Notes: generated from the letters alone by a model not told the origin. DNA of 64,000 bases from Argopecten irradians (GCF_041381155.1 NC_091135.1:5130620-5194619), one strand, 5' to 3'. Shown: positions 49,801 to 60,938, numbered from the stretch's first letter. Numbers and translations are program-made.

Positions 49801-50555
49801 CACTGTAATTGGGAAAAAATAGGGGGTTTTGGCATTGGGAATGGGGACGTTTACCAACCCCAGTTATATAAGGAGAAAAATCACTGATAATAGCTCTGTC
49901 AAAATGCATAAAATTTGTGTTAGAAATGCACCTCATTGAGGTCAGAATGGTGTGGTTGTATAGACAAATGTACACATGCCCTTTTAAAAGTAACCTAAAA
50001 AAATACAGATGAAAGAGGATTTGTTAACAACCAAACAGCCACTTTATCATCACGATGGGATAATAATAATAAAAGTGATGTAATTTCTTAATGAAATTAA
50101 TATGCATTTCTTAAAGAAGTGTTGAAATGGTGATTTATGTGCTAGTAAAGATGTCATATAGGATATCAACTTAGCGTTACAATTAACATTGCAGAAATGT
50201 CACCAGTGTCATACAGGTTTACATTTATCCTAAACACACTGCATAATATTAGCTGCATTACTTATAATTAGCATGCACACTGCATAATTTTAATTAATTT
50301 TTATAGTTAATTAACTAAATTAGAAAACATGATTTCCATACCTTTTGGTAGTAATTTTCCGAGGAAGCCGTCCTCACTGCCCTGGGGCTTTGTATCCATT
50401 CGCGGCTGGTTATCATTTTTTCCCTTACATTCTGCGCCTGATCCCATGGCTGCACAGTCCGTGTAGTACATCAGGATAAAGACATCAATGAGGAACCATA
50501 CCATAGAGGTGACCAAGATCACCTTACAGTACTGTAGCCTCACGCGGCTCACCAT
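34473..50555 (-). CDS. Polypeptide N-acetylgalactosaminyltransferase, GALNT1/13/Pgant9-like
   Basis: Golgi type II enzyme that moves GalNAc from UDP-GalNAc to Ser/Thr, starting mucin-type O-glycans. Exons, 5' to 3': 50342-50555, 48483-48651, 48036-48208, 47447-47551, 46753-46855, 45735-45913, 45147-45264, 44428-44608, 43802-43941, 43318-43416, 42348-42482, 41691-41816, 36642-36720, 34473-34527. Residues about 12-30 form the signal anchor; the stem keeps [12 protein letters not shown] and LNRSLPD. Catalytic landmarks: [25 protein letters not shown] (DxH, about 234-236), [31 protein letters not shown] and SRVGHVFR. The C-terminus is a three-repeat ricin-type lectin domain. With one of the two alternative lectin exons the length is about 583 residues, near the family norm (about 560). 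Exons 45735-45913 and 34473-34527 each carry a one-base frame offset. Confidence 0.93.
34690..36505. repeat. 69-bp minisatellite (33+36 half-units), about 1.8 kb
   Basis: Higher-order units of 69 bp (for example starting AGAGGTGAAATAGGGCAAGG at 35081, 35150 and 35219). Each is a dimer of two related half-units, both containing GTGAAATAGGGCAA. The outer parts (34690-35000 and 36240-36505) are more diverged single half-units of about 33 bp. The plus strand is almost free of T apart from the GAAATAGGG motif. The array lies wholly in the last GALNT intron (34528-36641). Because 69 is a multiple of three and no stop falls in two minus frames, long chance frames stay open. Confidence 0.9.
36642..36720 (-). 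CDS. GALNT lectin third-repeat exon
   Basis: Reads [20 protein letters not shown] then RESPTIG, matching the start of the third lectin repeat of GALNT1/13 (LxHxNSxQCL). The acceptor follows a T-rich tract (TTTTTTTTACAG) and the donor is GTAAGT. It is separated from the lectin B exon by about 5 kb of repeat-rich intron. Confidence 0.88.
37301..37668. mobile_element. Non-autonomous DNA element, TTAA-flanked, 368 bp
   Basis: Left end TTAAAGATGCTCCACCGC; the right end, read on the other strand, is TTAAAGATGCTCCACTGC. TTAA at 37301-37304 and 37665-37668. No coding capacity. A solo end of the same family (TTAAAGATGCTCCATC) occurs at about 45674. It lies in the intron between lectin exons 36642-36720 and 41691-41816. 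Confidence 0.7.
38510..39030. repeat. Degenerate tandem repeat, period about 116 bp
   Basis: Blocks GAGTTATCTCCTCT(T/G)ATTAG at 38582 and 38698 are 116 bp apart; further diverged copies carry GGCAACAAGTT(C/G)TCTTTTT and GTTGGAGTAGGT(T)AAA(A)TTG-like text. About 3-4 copies, with many internal TATCTCCC(C)TTAAT sub-repeats. Confidence 0.55.
40690..40812. repeat. 31-bp tandem repeat, four copies
   Basis: Near-perfect copies of TCAATACATGTGTGCAATGT plus ATATTATGATG, starting at 40691 and 40722 and so on. The text on both sides contains looser AGCCTAT-type repeats (40560-41060). Confidence 0.8.
40857..40889. repeat. AT dinucleotide microsatellite
   Basis: Uninterrupted TA repeats of about 16 units. 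Confidence 0.85.
41275..41485. repeat. 43-bp tandem repeat, five copies
   Basis: Units begin GTGAAG(T/C)TATG at 41275, 41318, 41361, 41404 and 41447, each with TTTTTGC(T/C)GACAACAATA and a short AT run. It lies about 200 bp downstream (in transcript direction) of lectin exon B. Confidence 0.85.
41691..41816 (-). CDS. GALNT lectin exon, variant B (candidate mutually exclusive)
   Basis: 42 codons, phase 0 at both ends. It reads [42 protein letters not shown]. It is homologous to the exon 42348-42482 along its length and has the same phases, but CLD has become CME and QxW has become GRW. Acceptor CACCAG and donor GTAGTG are intact and the frame is open, so it is probably used. Including both exons would make a four-repeat lectin domain; replacing one by the other fits known proteins better. 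Confidence 0.8.
42348..42482 (-). CDS. GALNT lectin exon, variant A (canonical)
   Basis: 45 codons, phase 0 at both ends. It reads [18 protein letters not shown], then [20 protein letters not shown] and NGQ. It keeps the CLD and QxW signatures of a working lectin repeat. It follows ...GMGGNQ of exon 43318-43416 in the way known GALNT1 proteins do. Confidence 0.88.
43676..43711. promoter_or_regulatory. Pair of perfect CRE octamers in GALNT intron
   Basis: TGACGTCA at 43676-43683 and 43704-43711, 28 bp apart, both in the context TTGTGACGTCA. Possible enhancer or internal promoter; or part of a repeat. Confidence 0.3.
45735..45913 (-). CDS. GALNT catalytic exon with one-base frame offset
   Basis: Enters in phase (completing KDR) and reads [20 protein letters not shown], then IFMDLI and a TGA at 45832-45834. 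The next frame reads [20 protein letters not shown] and [17 protein letters not shown], which joins correctly to TPTMAGG of the next exon. The exon length (179) cannot satisfy both phases; one base is missing (or two extra) at about 45835-45850. As read, the protein would stop after 281 residues. The VVWAT part also differs from the VVCP normally found here. Confidence 0.8.
46081..46221. mobile_element. Foldback MITE (about 140 bp), intronic
   Basis: Arms TTTCATATGTGGATATGAAG and CTTCATATCCACTTATGAAA, continuing GATAGGGATATTCTAC / GTAGAATATCCCTATC and TCACAAAATG / CATTTTGTGA. Nearly perfect over about 65 bp per arm, so probably a young insertion. It lies in the intron 45914-46752. Confidence 0.75.
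47826..47893. repeat. Two-copy tandem duplication, about 34 bp
   Basis: AGTCTTCATATCTTTATTTG plus ATACATATAAGTCA is repeated directly with no clear mismatch. Intronic. Confidence 0.65.
50342..50555 (-). CDS. GALNT first coding exon: cytoplasmic tail, signal anchor, stem start
   Basis: Starts at ATG 50555 ([20 protein letters not shown]...), giving a short basic tail and one hydrophobic segment (about residues 12-30), then a polar stem ending LLPKG at a GTATGG donor. The 3' splice site is TTTTTGTGTTGTAG just upstream, followed by about 31 bases of 5' UTR. Sequence from the acceptor through the tenth codon is the source of the 76-bp tandem array. Confidence 0.88.
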
Positions 50556-51900
50556 TGTCTTACAGCAGGTTACAGTCGTCCTACATCTACAACACAAAAA
50601 TACAGTACTGTAGCCTCACTCGGCTCACCATTGTCTTACAGCAGGTTACAGTCGTCCTACATCTACGACACAAAAATACAGTACTGTAGCCTCACACGGC
50701 TCACCATTGTCTTACAGCAGGTTACAGTCGTCCTACATCTACAACACAAAAATATAGTACTGTAGCCTCACGCGGCTCACCATTGTCTTAGAGCAGGTTA
50801 CAGTCATCCTACATCTAAGACACAAGAAATACAGTACTGTAGCCTCAAGGGGCTCTCCATTGTCTTACAGCAGGTTACAGTTGTCCTACATCTACAACAC
50901 AAAAATACAGTACTGTAGCCTCAAGGGGCTCTCCATTGTCTTACAGCAGGTTACAGTCATCCAGACATCGCGAAAGTTGAAAAAAATGGCCAGACATTCG
51001 GACCGGCAAAGCACTCTGAGTAAGCCGGACCAAACAAGATTTTGCCGGACCGAACATTAATGTGAAATTTTGAAGTAAACATAACTTCCTGCTATTAGCA
51101 TCCAGCTGTTTTCATTATTATCTTATGCAGTTTACGTTTTTGCCAGGTACGGCACATGTGAAATACTACAGAAATGCCATTTCTACCAACTTCCAGTACT
51201 AAATAATTGCCGGACGGTCGGTCCAGTCCGGATTTTAAAAGGCAGTCCGAGTCAAATTTTGCCGGACATGTCCGTCGGACCAGCACATGTCCGTCGGACC
51301 AGCAAATTTCGCGATGTCTGCAGGTCATCCTACATCTACAACACAAAAATATAGTACTGTAGCCTCACGCGGCTCACCATTGTCTTACAGCAGGTTACAG
51401 TGGTCCTACATCTACAACACAAGAAATACAGTACTGTAGACTCAGGCCGCACACTATTGTCTTACAGCAGGTTACAGTCGTCCTACATCTACAACACAAA
51501 AATACAGTACTGTAGCCTCAGGCGGCTCACCATTGTCTTACAGCAGGTTACAGTTGTCCTACATCTACAACACAAAAATACAGTACTGTAGCCTCACACG
51601 GCTCACCATTGTCTTACAGCAGGTTACAGTCGTCCTACATCTACAACACAAAAATACAGTACTGTAGCCTCACACGGCTCACCATTGTCTTACAGCAGGT
51701 TACAGTCGTCCTACATCTACAACACAAAAATACAGTACTGTAGCCTCACACGGCTCACCATTGTCTTACAGCAGGTTACAGTCGTCCTGTTGTCTTACAG
51801 CAGGTTACAGTCGTCCTACATCTACAACACAAAATTACAGTACTGTAGCCTCACGCGGCTCACCATTGTCTTAATACAACAGTTTAATGTTACAGTCATC
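50556..51900 (-). repeat. 76-bp tandem array derived from GALNT start-codon region
   Basis: On the minus strand each unit has TTTTTGTGTTGTAG (acceptor-like), about 31 bases of 5' UTR, ATGGTGAGC and codons through TACTGTA, then the next unit. Start codons fall at 50631, 50707, 50783, 50860, 50936, 51380, 51533, 51609, 51685, 51761 and 51866; the one near 51456 is mutated. The native one is 50555. Spacing is 76-77 bp except where a 359-bp foldback element interrupts (50962-51320) and where a partial unit lies at about 51785-51830. The array sits immediately upstream, in transcript direction, of the native exon. Confidence 0.92.
50962..51320. mobile_element. Foldback MITE (359 bp) inserted in the 76-bp array
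   Basis: Ends CAGACATCGCGAAA and TTTCGCGATGTCTG are perfect inverted repeats, and CCGGACC/GGTCCGG-type motifs recur inside. The distance between the flanking array start codons is 444 bp: 76 + 359 + 9. This matches an insertion with a short target duplication. GTCATC is visible on both sides; its exact length (6-9 bp) is unclear. The ends CAG...CTG resemble hAT elements. Confidence 0.75.
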
Positions 51901-54900
51901 CTACTTGATCTACAACAGGAAAACATAGTATATGTACTGTTATAACCTCACATACTGTTTAACTTTTACAGATTGTTACAGTCAAAAATACAGTCAAGCA
52001 TCATTAATCATATAAATGTACCTCATATAACTTGAAAACTGGTGCTTATTTGGAATTATTTTGTTTGTACTGTTATAACTTATAACTGATAATATTTCAT
52101 TACATATATTATTCTAGTGGAATTAACTAAATATTCAGGTAACTGAAAGTATTGCCATTGTCCTACAGACCTTGAATTTATGAAGTTTGATGACTTACAT
52201 GCATGCAGCATGTCTCACTAAAATTTGAATTTCATATATGCATTCATCACAAAATCAGTTTAACACACAAAACTAAATATAATTATGCATGACATATCTT
52301 ACCATAACTCTTCCTATTCTACTGAATGGTGATAATTAACGCCAAATTTTATCCAAATTCCCCACTGATATGTAACTTCCGATTTATATTAAAATCACCA
52401 TCTATCCAGCTGTCACATCTGGTTCATAAGAAAATCGCACAACATATATACTAGCCATGTTCCCAATATATGTCCATGTACTGCTAATCGACTTCATCTG
52501 GTTGCATATGGTTTTCGCTGACAATTCAAACAACCAACTTCTTAATTGACATGTGACTTAGTTTACGTGTCATTCTAGACCATAGCATGGCCTGACTAGC
52601 TCCATCTTACAATTTTCAAAGAAATTTGTCATTTGCATGCAGTTTTAATTAACTTAAGCAATGTATTTAAATTAAGCAATCTTTTTAAGTGTTTCTGCCA
52701 TACAGTAAACAGTACAATTTGAATCTATGCATTACACTACATATGTATTTGAGTGAACTGTATATTTTGCCTGCATATATAAATTACATACATATAAAGA
52801 AACATTTCATATCAGGTTAGTAACATGTACATATATGGAGATTATTTCCTATATCCAGGTTTCTGTTCTCTACATGAGAAAAGAATATTGACCCTCATAT
52901 CAGTCAATATTCTTTTAATTGGGTTTTCCAGGTATGGACTTCAGTAAAATGCTAAAATTGCATAATATCTTCCAAGCTAAAGAAAAGGTGATGCCATATC
53001 ATATTATTGGGGTTGGCATTTAATGATTGGTTTAATATATATAAATACTGATATTTAAATTATTCTAAAAGAAATGAGGATATGCACATGCACAGTGTAC
53101 CACGATATATTAATCATTTATACATGTCTACCTGTAATGGGACTATATAAATTCATGTTCCACATGATAAGTGTTCCAGTTGTGTATATCTGTACCCCTA
53201 AAAATTGCATGAATGCATACGACATATTCCATGCACAGGTGGTCCAGAACTTAATTACCACTCTACATGACATCTTTTTTCTCCACAAATCAATTTTTGT
53301 GACAAAATTAAACTAATACCATAATTTGGTATACTTATTGGAAAAAAAATAACAAGAATCACTTTAAATAAATATTTATAAGCATTTAAAAAATTGGAAT
53401 TGCTAATGTCACTTTTGACAGGCATTTGACAGACAAAGGTGACGTTAGCAACTGCTCAAAATGTGCTTTTCTCTGATAACATATATTGAAAATATGTATA
53501 ATTAGTTGAAGTCTTTTTAGACTTTATCACTACATAATAAAAATTAAAAGAACCCTTTATCCTTGGAAGAGATTGAGTATAATTCAGTTTTATAACTTTT
53601 GCTAATGTCACAAAGTACAATTTGACAGAACATTTTGTTGCTAATGTCACACCTTGACAAAACATTTTGTTGCTAATGTCACAATGTCACTTTCGACAGA
53701 CATTTGACAGAAAAAGGTGACGTTATACCTACAATATTTGTATTAAATATGCATCCCATACCCAGTATATATATATTATTAGCACTTATACATCCAGAAA
53801 TTAAATAAGAAGAGATTTAGTAAAACCAGACTTGTTTAATTCATTCTCATGAGTCTGCATCCATTGTGCTCTTGTTTTCAAAAATAGATAATTCCACGTG
53901 TATGTACAATTGCTATAGCTTATCAGCGATAACTATAATGTACTATACTATAACCACACAATTTTTTCTGACATAACTCTGAGACTGATAGGTTTTGGGT
54001 TCACTTATGTACAAAAGTCAGAGTTGTACCCATTCCTTTTCAAAATCTTAAGCTTGTGAAAGTACATATATATATATATACTCACCTCTCTAAAAATTAT
54101 ATTTGTGTTAATTCCTTTTCTTAGCTACTGTTTGTTGTTATAAAGTAGATCTATAATTAACTCAGTAAATGTTTTTGGGAGTCATTTTTTTACTTACTAC
54201 ATATGTGTAAGTTATGATGTTGTATGTCACTTATAATGAACTTGAATTGACTGTACGTGTAATATATACTCATTCAATGTACAATAGATTTTGTATTGTG
54301 TCTGTTTTGTTTGTATGGGAAAGAACAAACTTTCTTTTTACATCAGATCTTTTGTGTTTTAGTTAATTACAGGTGTATGCCAGTACAATACTAGTACTGT
54401 ACATTGTTTGAGTGGTGAAAAATGTCTTACTACTGGTAAATGTTAAACGGCTCTCATTTTTTTGAATGCCATAATATACAAGCTTGCCTTATACTGAAGT
54501 TAACCATTAATATCGCAGAAAATATCTTTAAAAGAATACTTAAAGCAGAAGAGAATATGAATTAATTTACAATTAACAGGGATATAATTTTCGATAATGA
54601 AAAGTGTCAAAATAATTATTAATATTCACCTCGTTAGGGGTTAAAAGACAGACAGTTGTGTAATCACATAATCTATGGGAAACTTCTTCTATTTGATTCT
54701 CGACAATTTGATATAATTAATCATACCAAACTCATTAGTGCAGTCTAGTAGCAATAAGTGATTGATAATTAGAAATTAACCACACCTGCTTTTGTTTAAA
54801 TTGAAAGGTATTGTTAGCTTCCAAAAAATATTATCATATGTGTCATCTAAAATACATACATTTTGTATGGCTGTCAAGACATCTCAAGAAGTTTCTCAAT

Positions 54901-57142
54901 TTATAACTATAAATATTTGGCAAAAAAAAATTAAAACAGGATTAACAATTTTCAACTAATCAAGTAATCATGTAATCATAAATAAGAATAAAAGCTATTT
55001 CAGAATTCGATTGCGAAATTTTGCAAGGTAAAGGGATTGTTTGAAGTACAATTATACTAAGGATTTATAATTATATGCATGATGACACTATGACATTTAA
55101 CAACTCATTTACATATGCAGTTAGACAATAAACGTCTCAGATCCCTATAGTAGATTTTTGTTATTCATATAATATATTAATTACTGTTAACACATATATA
55201 TACATATTTTAAAAGTAATAATATTTTAGCATTTTTACAATAGACATTTTGCATTAAAATAATAAATTTTGTAAATACTTCTCTGCAAGTGCAAACTTGC
55301 ATTCACACAAATTTAACACTAAATCTGATCATGAATGTGCCAAAATAAGACTAATAATTAACTAATCTTACAGCATCTATAAAATATTTTAAAGAATTTG
55401 TGATAATAATGGTATGTAAAACAAATCATTTATCTATCCATTTTCTACATTTTTTTTTATCTGTGCGTGTGTAGCAACTGGCGTAACTGTATGTGCATGT
55501 ATAGGCTGTATGCAACTTTTTTTGAGACTAAAACTGACCAGCATTAGATATATGATTCATAGCCCTAAAATGTTTTGCCTATATCTAGATTCAATCTAAA
55601 TATTTATATATCTAGTTTCAAATAACAAGTAATAACTTGGTATTGTAAACAAAATGTTAATTTATATATTTACAAAAAAATTCAATTGCAGGACACATTG
55701 AGTTAATTCTCTACAGTACTTACCATCATGTACATGTCTTTGTCAAAAAGGGTTTGTGCAATCAACTTTTACATGTTAAATTCAAGTTACACTATATATC
55801 ATAGTACTATCATTGGTATGAACTATGATGGAAGAGTTTGTTTCTAAAAGTCAGAATTTTGGTTAAAATTTCATCATACTCTTTAAAGAAAGAGGTTAAA
55901 GTCTATTGAAAAAAAAAAAACAAAAAGATAATATAACGTGTGTATATCCAACCATTATGGCAAATTGCATATACATGTATATGACTACACGTCTGCCATT
56001 CGCACATGTATATGGTAATATCCTAATATCAATATCAATGACATGATAAATTTTTATTTTATCCTACTAAACTAAACTTAACTGATGCAGCATTGCTTTA
56101 CTTTATAGTTTCTATATGCATGTACACTAAAATCTTCGATAATGAGCAAATCAAATGCTGTAAGTTTTGAATGTTCAATAAATCAATTACAGTGTACATC
56201 ATCCAATTGACTGCAAATTAAAAGATTTAAAATACAAACCCTTAATTGGAGAAACGAAATTTAAACTTCTGTTTTTCAAATATATTTTTATAATAAAAAC
56301 TAGAACATACGTTTTAGTTTTAGGACACATTCAATGTATGTTTGTGCATAGTAATAGAATAATTGCATATCAAAACCATTTTATTCAGTAATATATCTTA
56401 AATAATCCTTAATATAATTTAATTCGTGCATATTTAAATATTTGAACTTTAATTAGGTCAGACTTAATTGATCACACCAATCATGGTACTGATCTTTAAA
56501 TATAAGCTTGCACAATTACAATACACTTATTAATTGTGTTCTATACTGTATACGTAATCGTGTGTGATTGGAATGTTGCACATGTACAAAAATGTATGAA
56601 ATGTTGACAGACAGCATATAAATATCGGCCTTTACACTGGATATGTTTACCCAGAGGGGCGTATGTCAGCACAGACAGTTTAAGTCTTTTATCACTTTAT
56701 AAGCACTGGTTAGTAAGCACACTAAACCGAATGTGATTTTTAAAACACCTTTCAAATTCTTACATTCTGGGATAGTTTAGATGGTGGCAAAATACACCTA
56801 GGCGACAAAAACTAGACTCTTCCTGATGGTGGAATAGATAAGTGAAACGAGTGGAAGCGTTTATCTCGCGCCCACACACATGTACGTAGCCGTAGGTGTG
56901 TCTGTCCATATCGTGACATCCGCATGTAACAAATGGACATCGAGTTCTGCAATAACAAACGACATGACACGGAGAGTGTGACACGCCAAAGTGTCCCGAA
57001 TACAACCGGCCCGATCTACCTTAAAAAGTAGGCATTGGAAACTCATGAATGCTAAATAACATCAAATATAGGATGTTCCAAATAGTAAAATCAGCACAAG
57101 CCGAAAATTCATTCTCTAAAAGCACGAATAATGCCCACTTAC
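51901..57142 (-). other. Large 5' intron of GALNT, no other gene seen
   Basis: If the non-coding exon near 57144-57180 is right, this is intron 1. No coding exon is recognised. It holds a foldback element near 53398-53730 and AT-rich text. Confidence 0.45.
53398..53730. repeat. Foldback repeats with TTGCTAATGTCAC ends
   Basis: TTGCTAATGTCAC at 53399 faces GTGACGTTAGCAA at 53440, making a 55-bp hairpin. More direct copies of TTGCTAATGTCAC occur near 53600, 53640 and 53670, and the block TTTGACAGA(C/A)A(A)AAGGTGACGTTA recurs near 53705. The whole looks like a rearranged or nested small element. Confidence 0.5.
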
Positions 57143-57202
57143 CATGCAGTTCATTTTGGTATATTCCACGTCCATCGCTGTATTTACCGGAAATGACGTC
57201 AC
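57143..57202 (-). promoter_or_regulatory. Probable GALNT promoter and 5' non-coding exon
   Basis: On the plus strand, CCGGAAATGACGTCAC at 57187-57202 joins an ETS site to a perfect CRE. This is a composite often found at broadly active promoters. Just downstream in the minus direction a short exon ends ...AACTGCATG at a strong GTAAGT donor (57137-57142). It contains ATGGACGTGG and ATGAACTGC; if spliced to the 50.58-kb acceptor, these reach a TAG at once, so they would be upstream ORFs. Confidence 0.45.
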
Positions 57203-60200
57203 AAGATCGATAAAAAAGTGAAGGCTCGCACTGAAACTTTAATGAGAATGTGATGCATATATCTGTTAAAGTAACGATATAATTTAATAATGATATTCAA
57301 ATAATGATGAAAATGAATCATTATGTATGATGAGAAGTGTTGAAACTACGAAATCTCTCAGAAACACAAGGTTATACTAATATGACATTGGTGACGGGTC
57401 ATAATTCCGGACTAGGTACACTAGACTTCCATACCATTCACTTTTTAATTTATGAATACTATTCTTATATTTCTCCGATTTAGAACCAAAATATGACATT
57501 AAATGTAGAATACAGTCGGTATTGTAAATTTTAATCTATATTTTTATCAATCATGCAACTTTTTAGACACTGATTCACTTGCCAACTTTTTAAAATATTC
57601 CCATTGGGGTAATTAAACTTTTAACCTCAAGAAAGTCTTCTTAGTGACCCCTTTAAATAAATTACAGGTTTAATTTTGCATATTTTAATCTGTTCTTTCT
57701 GATGGTATAGGAAGATTTTTGACATTTTTAATATTCAAGAATTTTGACTTGCTAAAATGGCCTATAATGTGGGTTCAAAATCATGGGTCTCCTATCAAAT
57801 TAAGGAGGGTTGGCAAGTACTGTATGCTGATTTGAACATTTTTGCATTGATCTAGCATGGTTGGTGTATCTTAATGACAAATTGTCATATGGACCTGATA
57901 ATATTAGTTTTACGTATATTTGAGAAAATATTATTATAATATAAGTTGGGGATTTAGAATAAATTTTTAAAATGCAGGTCATGGTAGTCAATGTGTAAAT
58001 AAGACTTTAAAAACGAGCTACATTAAATGTAAATTGTAGCTGTTCCACGATATGTCTTTATTGATAAATTCCAAAGAAAATTCAAATGATGGCACCCATA
58101 TTTATTCCGAATGCCTCTAATTATCAAACATGGACCTTTGTTGATGTTATTATGACGGTGATTTGACTTAATCAAAGGTCGTTAATTTTTATATTGGATA
58201 TGAAGTCCTTTTCATAAATGTCAATAAAATTATCCGATGAATATATCATTTAAAATTATTACTAATTACAAGAAGAATGACGGTCATATATGACGTCACC
58301 ATGAAGAACTCAACGTATGTGTAATGACGTCACATAAGGAATATTGACTCAATGTCTCTAAAGATGGAAACATCGATCGATTTTGATTGTTGGTTGCTTA
58401 TAGTCAGGAGGTAGGTTACAACATCCACTCGAGACTATGTCCCCCACCTTTCTCCGACACGGGCTTTGAACCGGCTAAGGCGGAGTCGGAAACACCACGT
58501 GAACAGATATCTGCTATATATCGAACCCAACGTGATCATGTATTACATGTACAAAATGTAGCTAATTATAATGAGACAAGATGAAAATTAGAGCATATCT
58601 TATATTCACAATTATCGTTTTATCCGATATAGATATATATATCAATCATTTACCTTTGTTCAGGTCCATGTATGGTGCTTTGTCTCCCGAGGGCGCGTAG
58701 TCCAAGGTCATTATTTTAAATTCTACAAGGGTGATATAACACCATATATGGACCGAAGCAAAGGCCTTTAATTTTTGTGTCAGATATGTCGCTTCTTTAA
58801 CAAATGTCAAAAATAATCTTTAATTACAAGCAGATTAATTAATTACAAGAAAAGCATTGGTCAAAAAACGCCTCCCTGAAGAATGCGGTGCTGGGGTAAA
58901 TTTGCAAAGGACTATTAACTCGGTGTTTCTAAAAAAGGATACACCCACCTCAATATGCTACATACAATAGTTGTATTAAACGTAACGTATTAGCCAATGA
59001 AAATAGTGGAAAATTAAAGCATATATAATATATATACATACTCCGATGGTCTAGGCCTCGTATAGTGAATCCTGACATGTACATATCTATGTACATTGAG
59101 ACAAAAAAAATACGAACTCTTTTCCTCCATATCCAGAGAAAGAATGTAAAGAGCGTACATGTATGTGAATCTTACCTGTCGGAAATCGAGGATTCTTAAT
59201 TTATTTTGCTGAACGTCCTATCAATACAAACTTAATATCCCCGTCATCACGTGTCACACATACCTGTGATACGTGTGTGGTACAGAACCTAATTTATAGT
59301 GTAATCCCACTGAATCGAACTGCCGACGACACACCAGAATGATTTGTGTTTTTAGTTAGCTTCTTACAATCAAAGTGTGTGATACAATTAATGTATACAG
59401 AATTTGATAAAAAGAAAAAGAAAAAAGAAAGAAAGGAAGATTATTTCCTCTGTGTACAAGATAGGATAACTAAATCTTGCTGGCGTGTTTTTTGTGGTTG
59501 TTTTTGTTTCCATATAAAGTAGCTATTTAATAGCATTTTGATCAACTATATACAAAAACAACAACAACAAAAATCCCAATAGATTAGATAAAATTTATTT
59601 TCAAAATACATTTTAGTATGTGGGGTACATGTACATGAATACCAAGCGTGTACGTCAACTGGAATAATGAAGCACACATTTGTCAGACAATTTATGTATG
59701 CCCTGTGAAAAGCCAATGTCAATAAAATCAAACATTATGGAAGACATAGTTTGAGGCTTTACATAAGATTAAGTCTTCCCAAAAAAATACCGCTGACATG
59801 AGACTTAAATATTTATCACTTTATCAACATACAAATAACATAGTTAGTTTTATAAAATGCTGATTTCTTAAGACGTTACTGGAAGTTCAAGTTGTACTAT
59901 GTTACACAGTACCTGCAAATGATAATGAAAAGAGTTGTCGTCACACAACTTATCTACAGAGAATCCGTTATAAAAGACAGACATTGATAAAATAGCCACT
60001 CAAATAATGATATTTAAACTTTTTTCTCTACAACTGATATGGAGGGTCCATCTTAAGGTTTCACAATGTTCCTACTGGCCAGTTAGTGAAAAAACATTTA
60101 CTAGATACATTGATAAGGCACATCAGTGATAATTAAATGCTCACATGTAAGTGACTTAAAAACCTCTGAACTAGGAGATCAGAAATAATGCAACACTACA

Positions 60201-60938
60201 TTCAAAGTGATGAAAGTTTGTATGCATTCTTAAAATAAAAAAATGAGTTATCGGTACATGAATTTGGACCACAAAGAGTAGTACATGTACTATGTAGAAT
60301 ATGATCTTACCGATGTTTTTAATCTAGACCCCTAAAACGTCTAAAAATGGTCTATACATGGGCACTGTGATGGGTCCAAATTGATATACACTGCAACTGG
60401 TGCTCAGATCTGTAAAACTAGATTAATTAATTATAGAATAGGATTTCTTCTCAAACTTCCAGTTCGCACAAAACCAAAGGCCTTTATACGATACCTCTAC
60501 ATAAGATAGAGAGAGCCAAATGACTTGGTAAATAAAGGGAAATAACTCTGATAGAACAGAATCAGCATCAGTACCAAAAATGGTATTCTATCTTTGGTAG
60601 CTATGATATTATCAGTATCTTTAAGTGCATTAAATACCCTGCAACAGTGATCAATTTGTTTAATGGAAGTTGTGATTTAGATACAATGAAGTTTTGTATA
60701 ATCGGCTATGTATATATAACAACAGTTGGGAGGCCTGTTATGCATTGTTGCTATTGTAATATATACAATATCGGTATACCAGCCACTACAATCACATTAT
60801 ATTTGTTATTTGAATGTCCCAATGCAGATAAAAATGTCATTATAATGATAGGATAAAATGCAAGCTTTAGAAATGTCATTTATAATATGAATTTAATGAT
60901 TTGTAGGGAGCGCAATATCTTGTGTATTATACACTATA
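57203..60938. other. Intergenic stretch between GALNT and laminin-G gene
   Basis: No coding exon recognised. Paired CRE octamers at 58291-58298 and 58325-58332. One non-autonomous element at 58645-58935. A minus-strand ATTAAA at 60892-60897 could end the transcript of the laminin-G gene. Confidence 0.4.
58645..58935 (-). mobile_element. Non-autonomous dispersed element, copy 2
   Basis: Inverse copy of the element at 8990-9240 (shared blocks listed there). It is also partly self-complementary: CCTTTG(T)TCAGGTCCAT...ATGGTG near 58652 faces CACCATATATGGACC...CAAAGG near 58741. Limits approximate. Confidence 0.5.

Noticed and set aside
50556..51900. Regularly spaced direct repeats that could suggest a CRISPR array
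   Set aside because: The units are contiguous with no unique spacers, the sequence is eukaryotic, and the unit comes from the adjacent exon.
51400..51945. Plus-strand open frames repeating SYIYNTKIQYCSL
   Set aside because: They are the 76-bp array read on the wrong strand; 76 is not a multiple of three and the frames drift.
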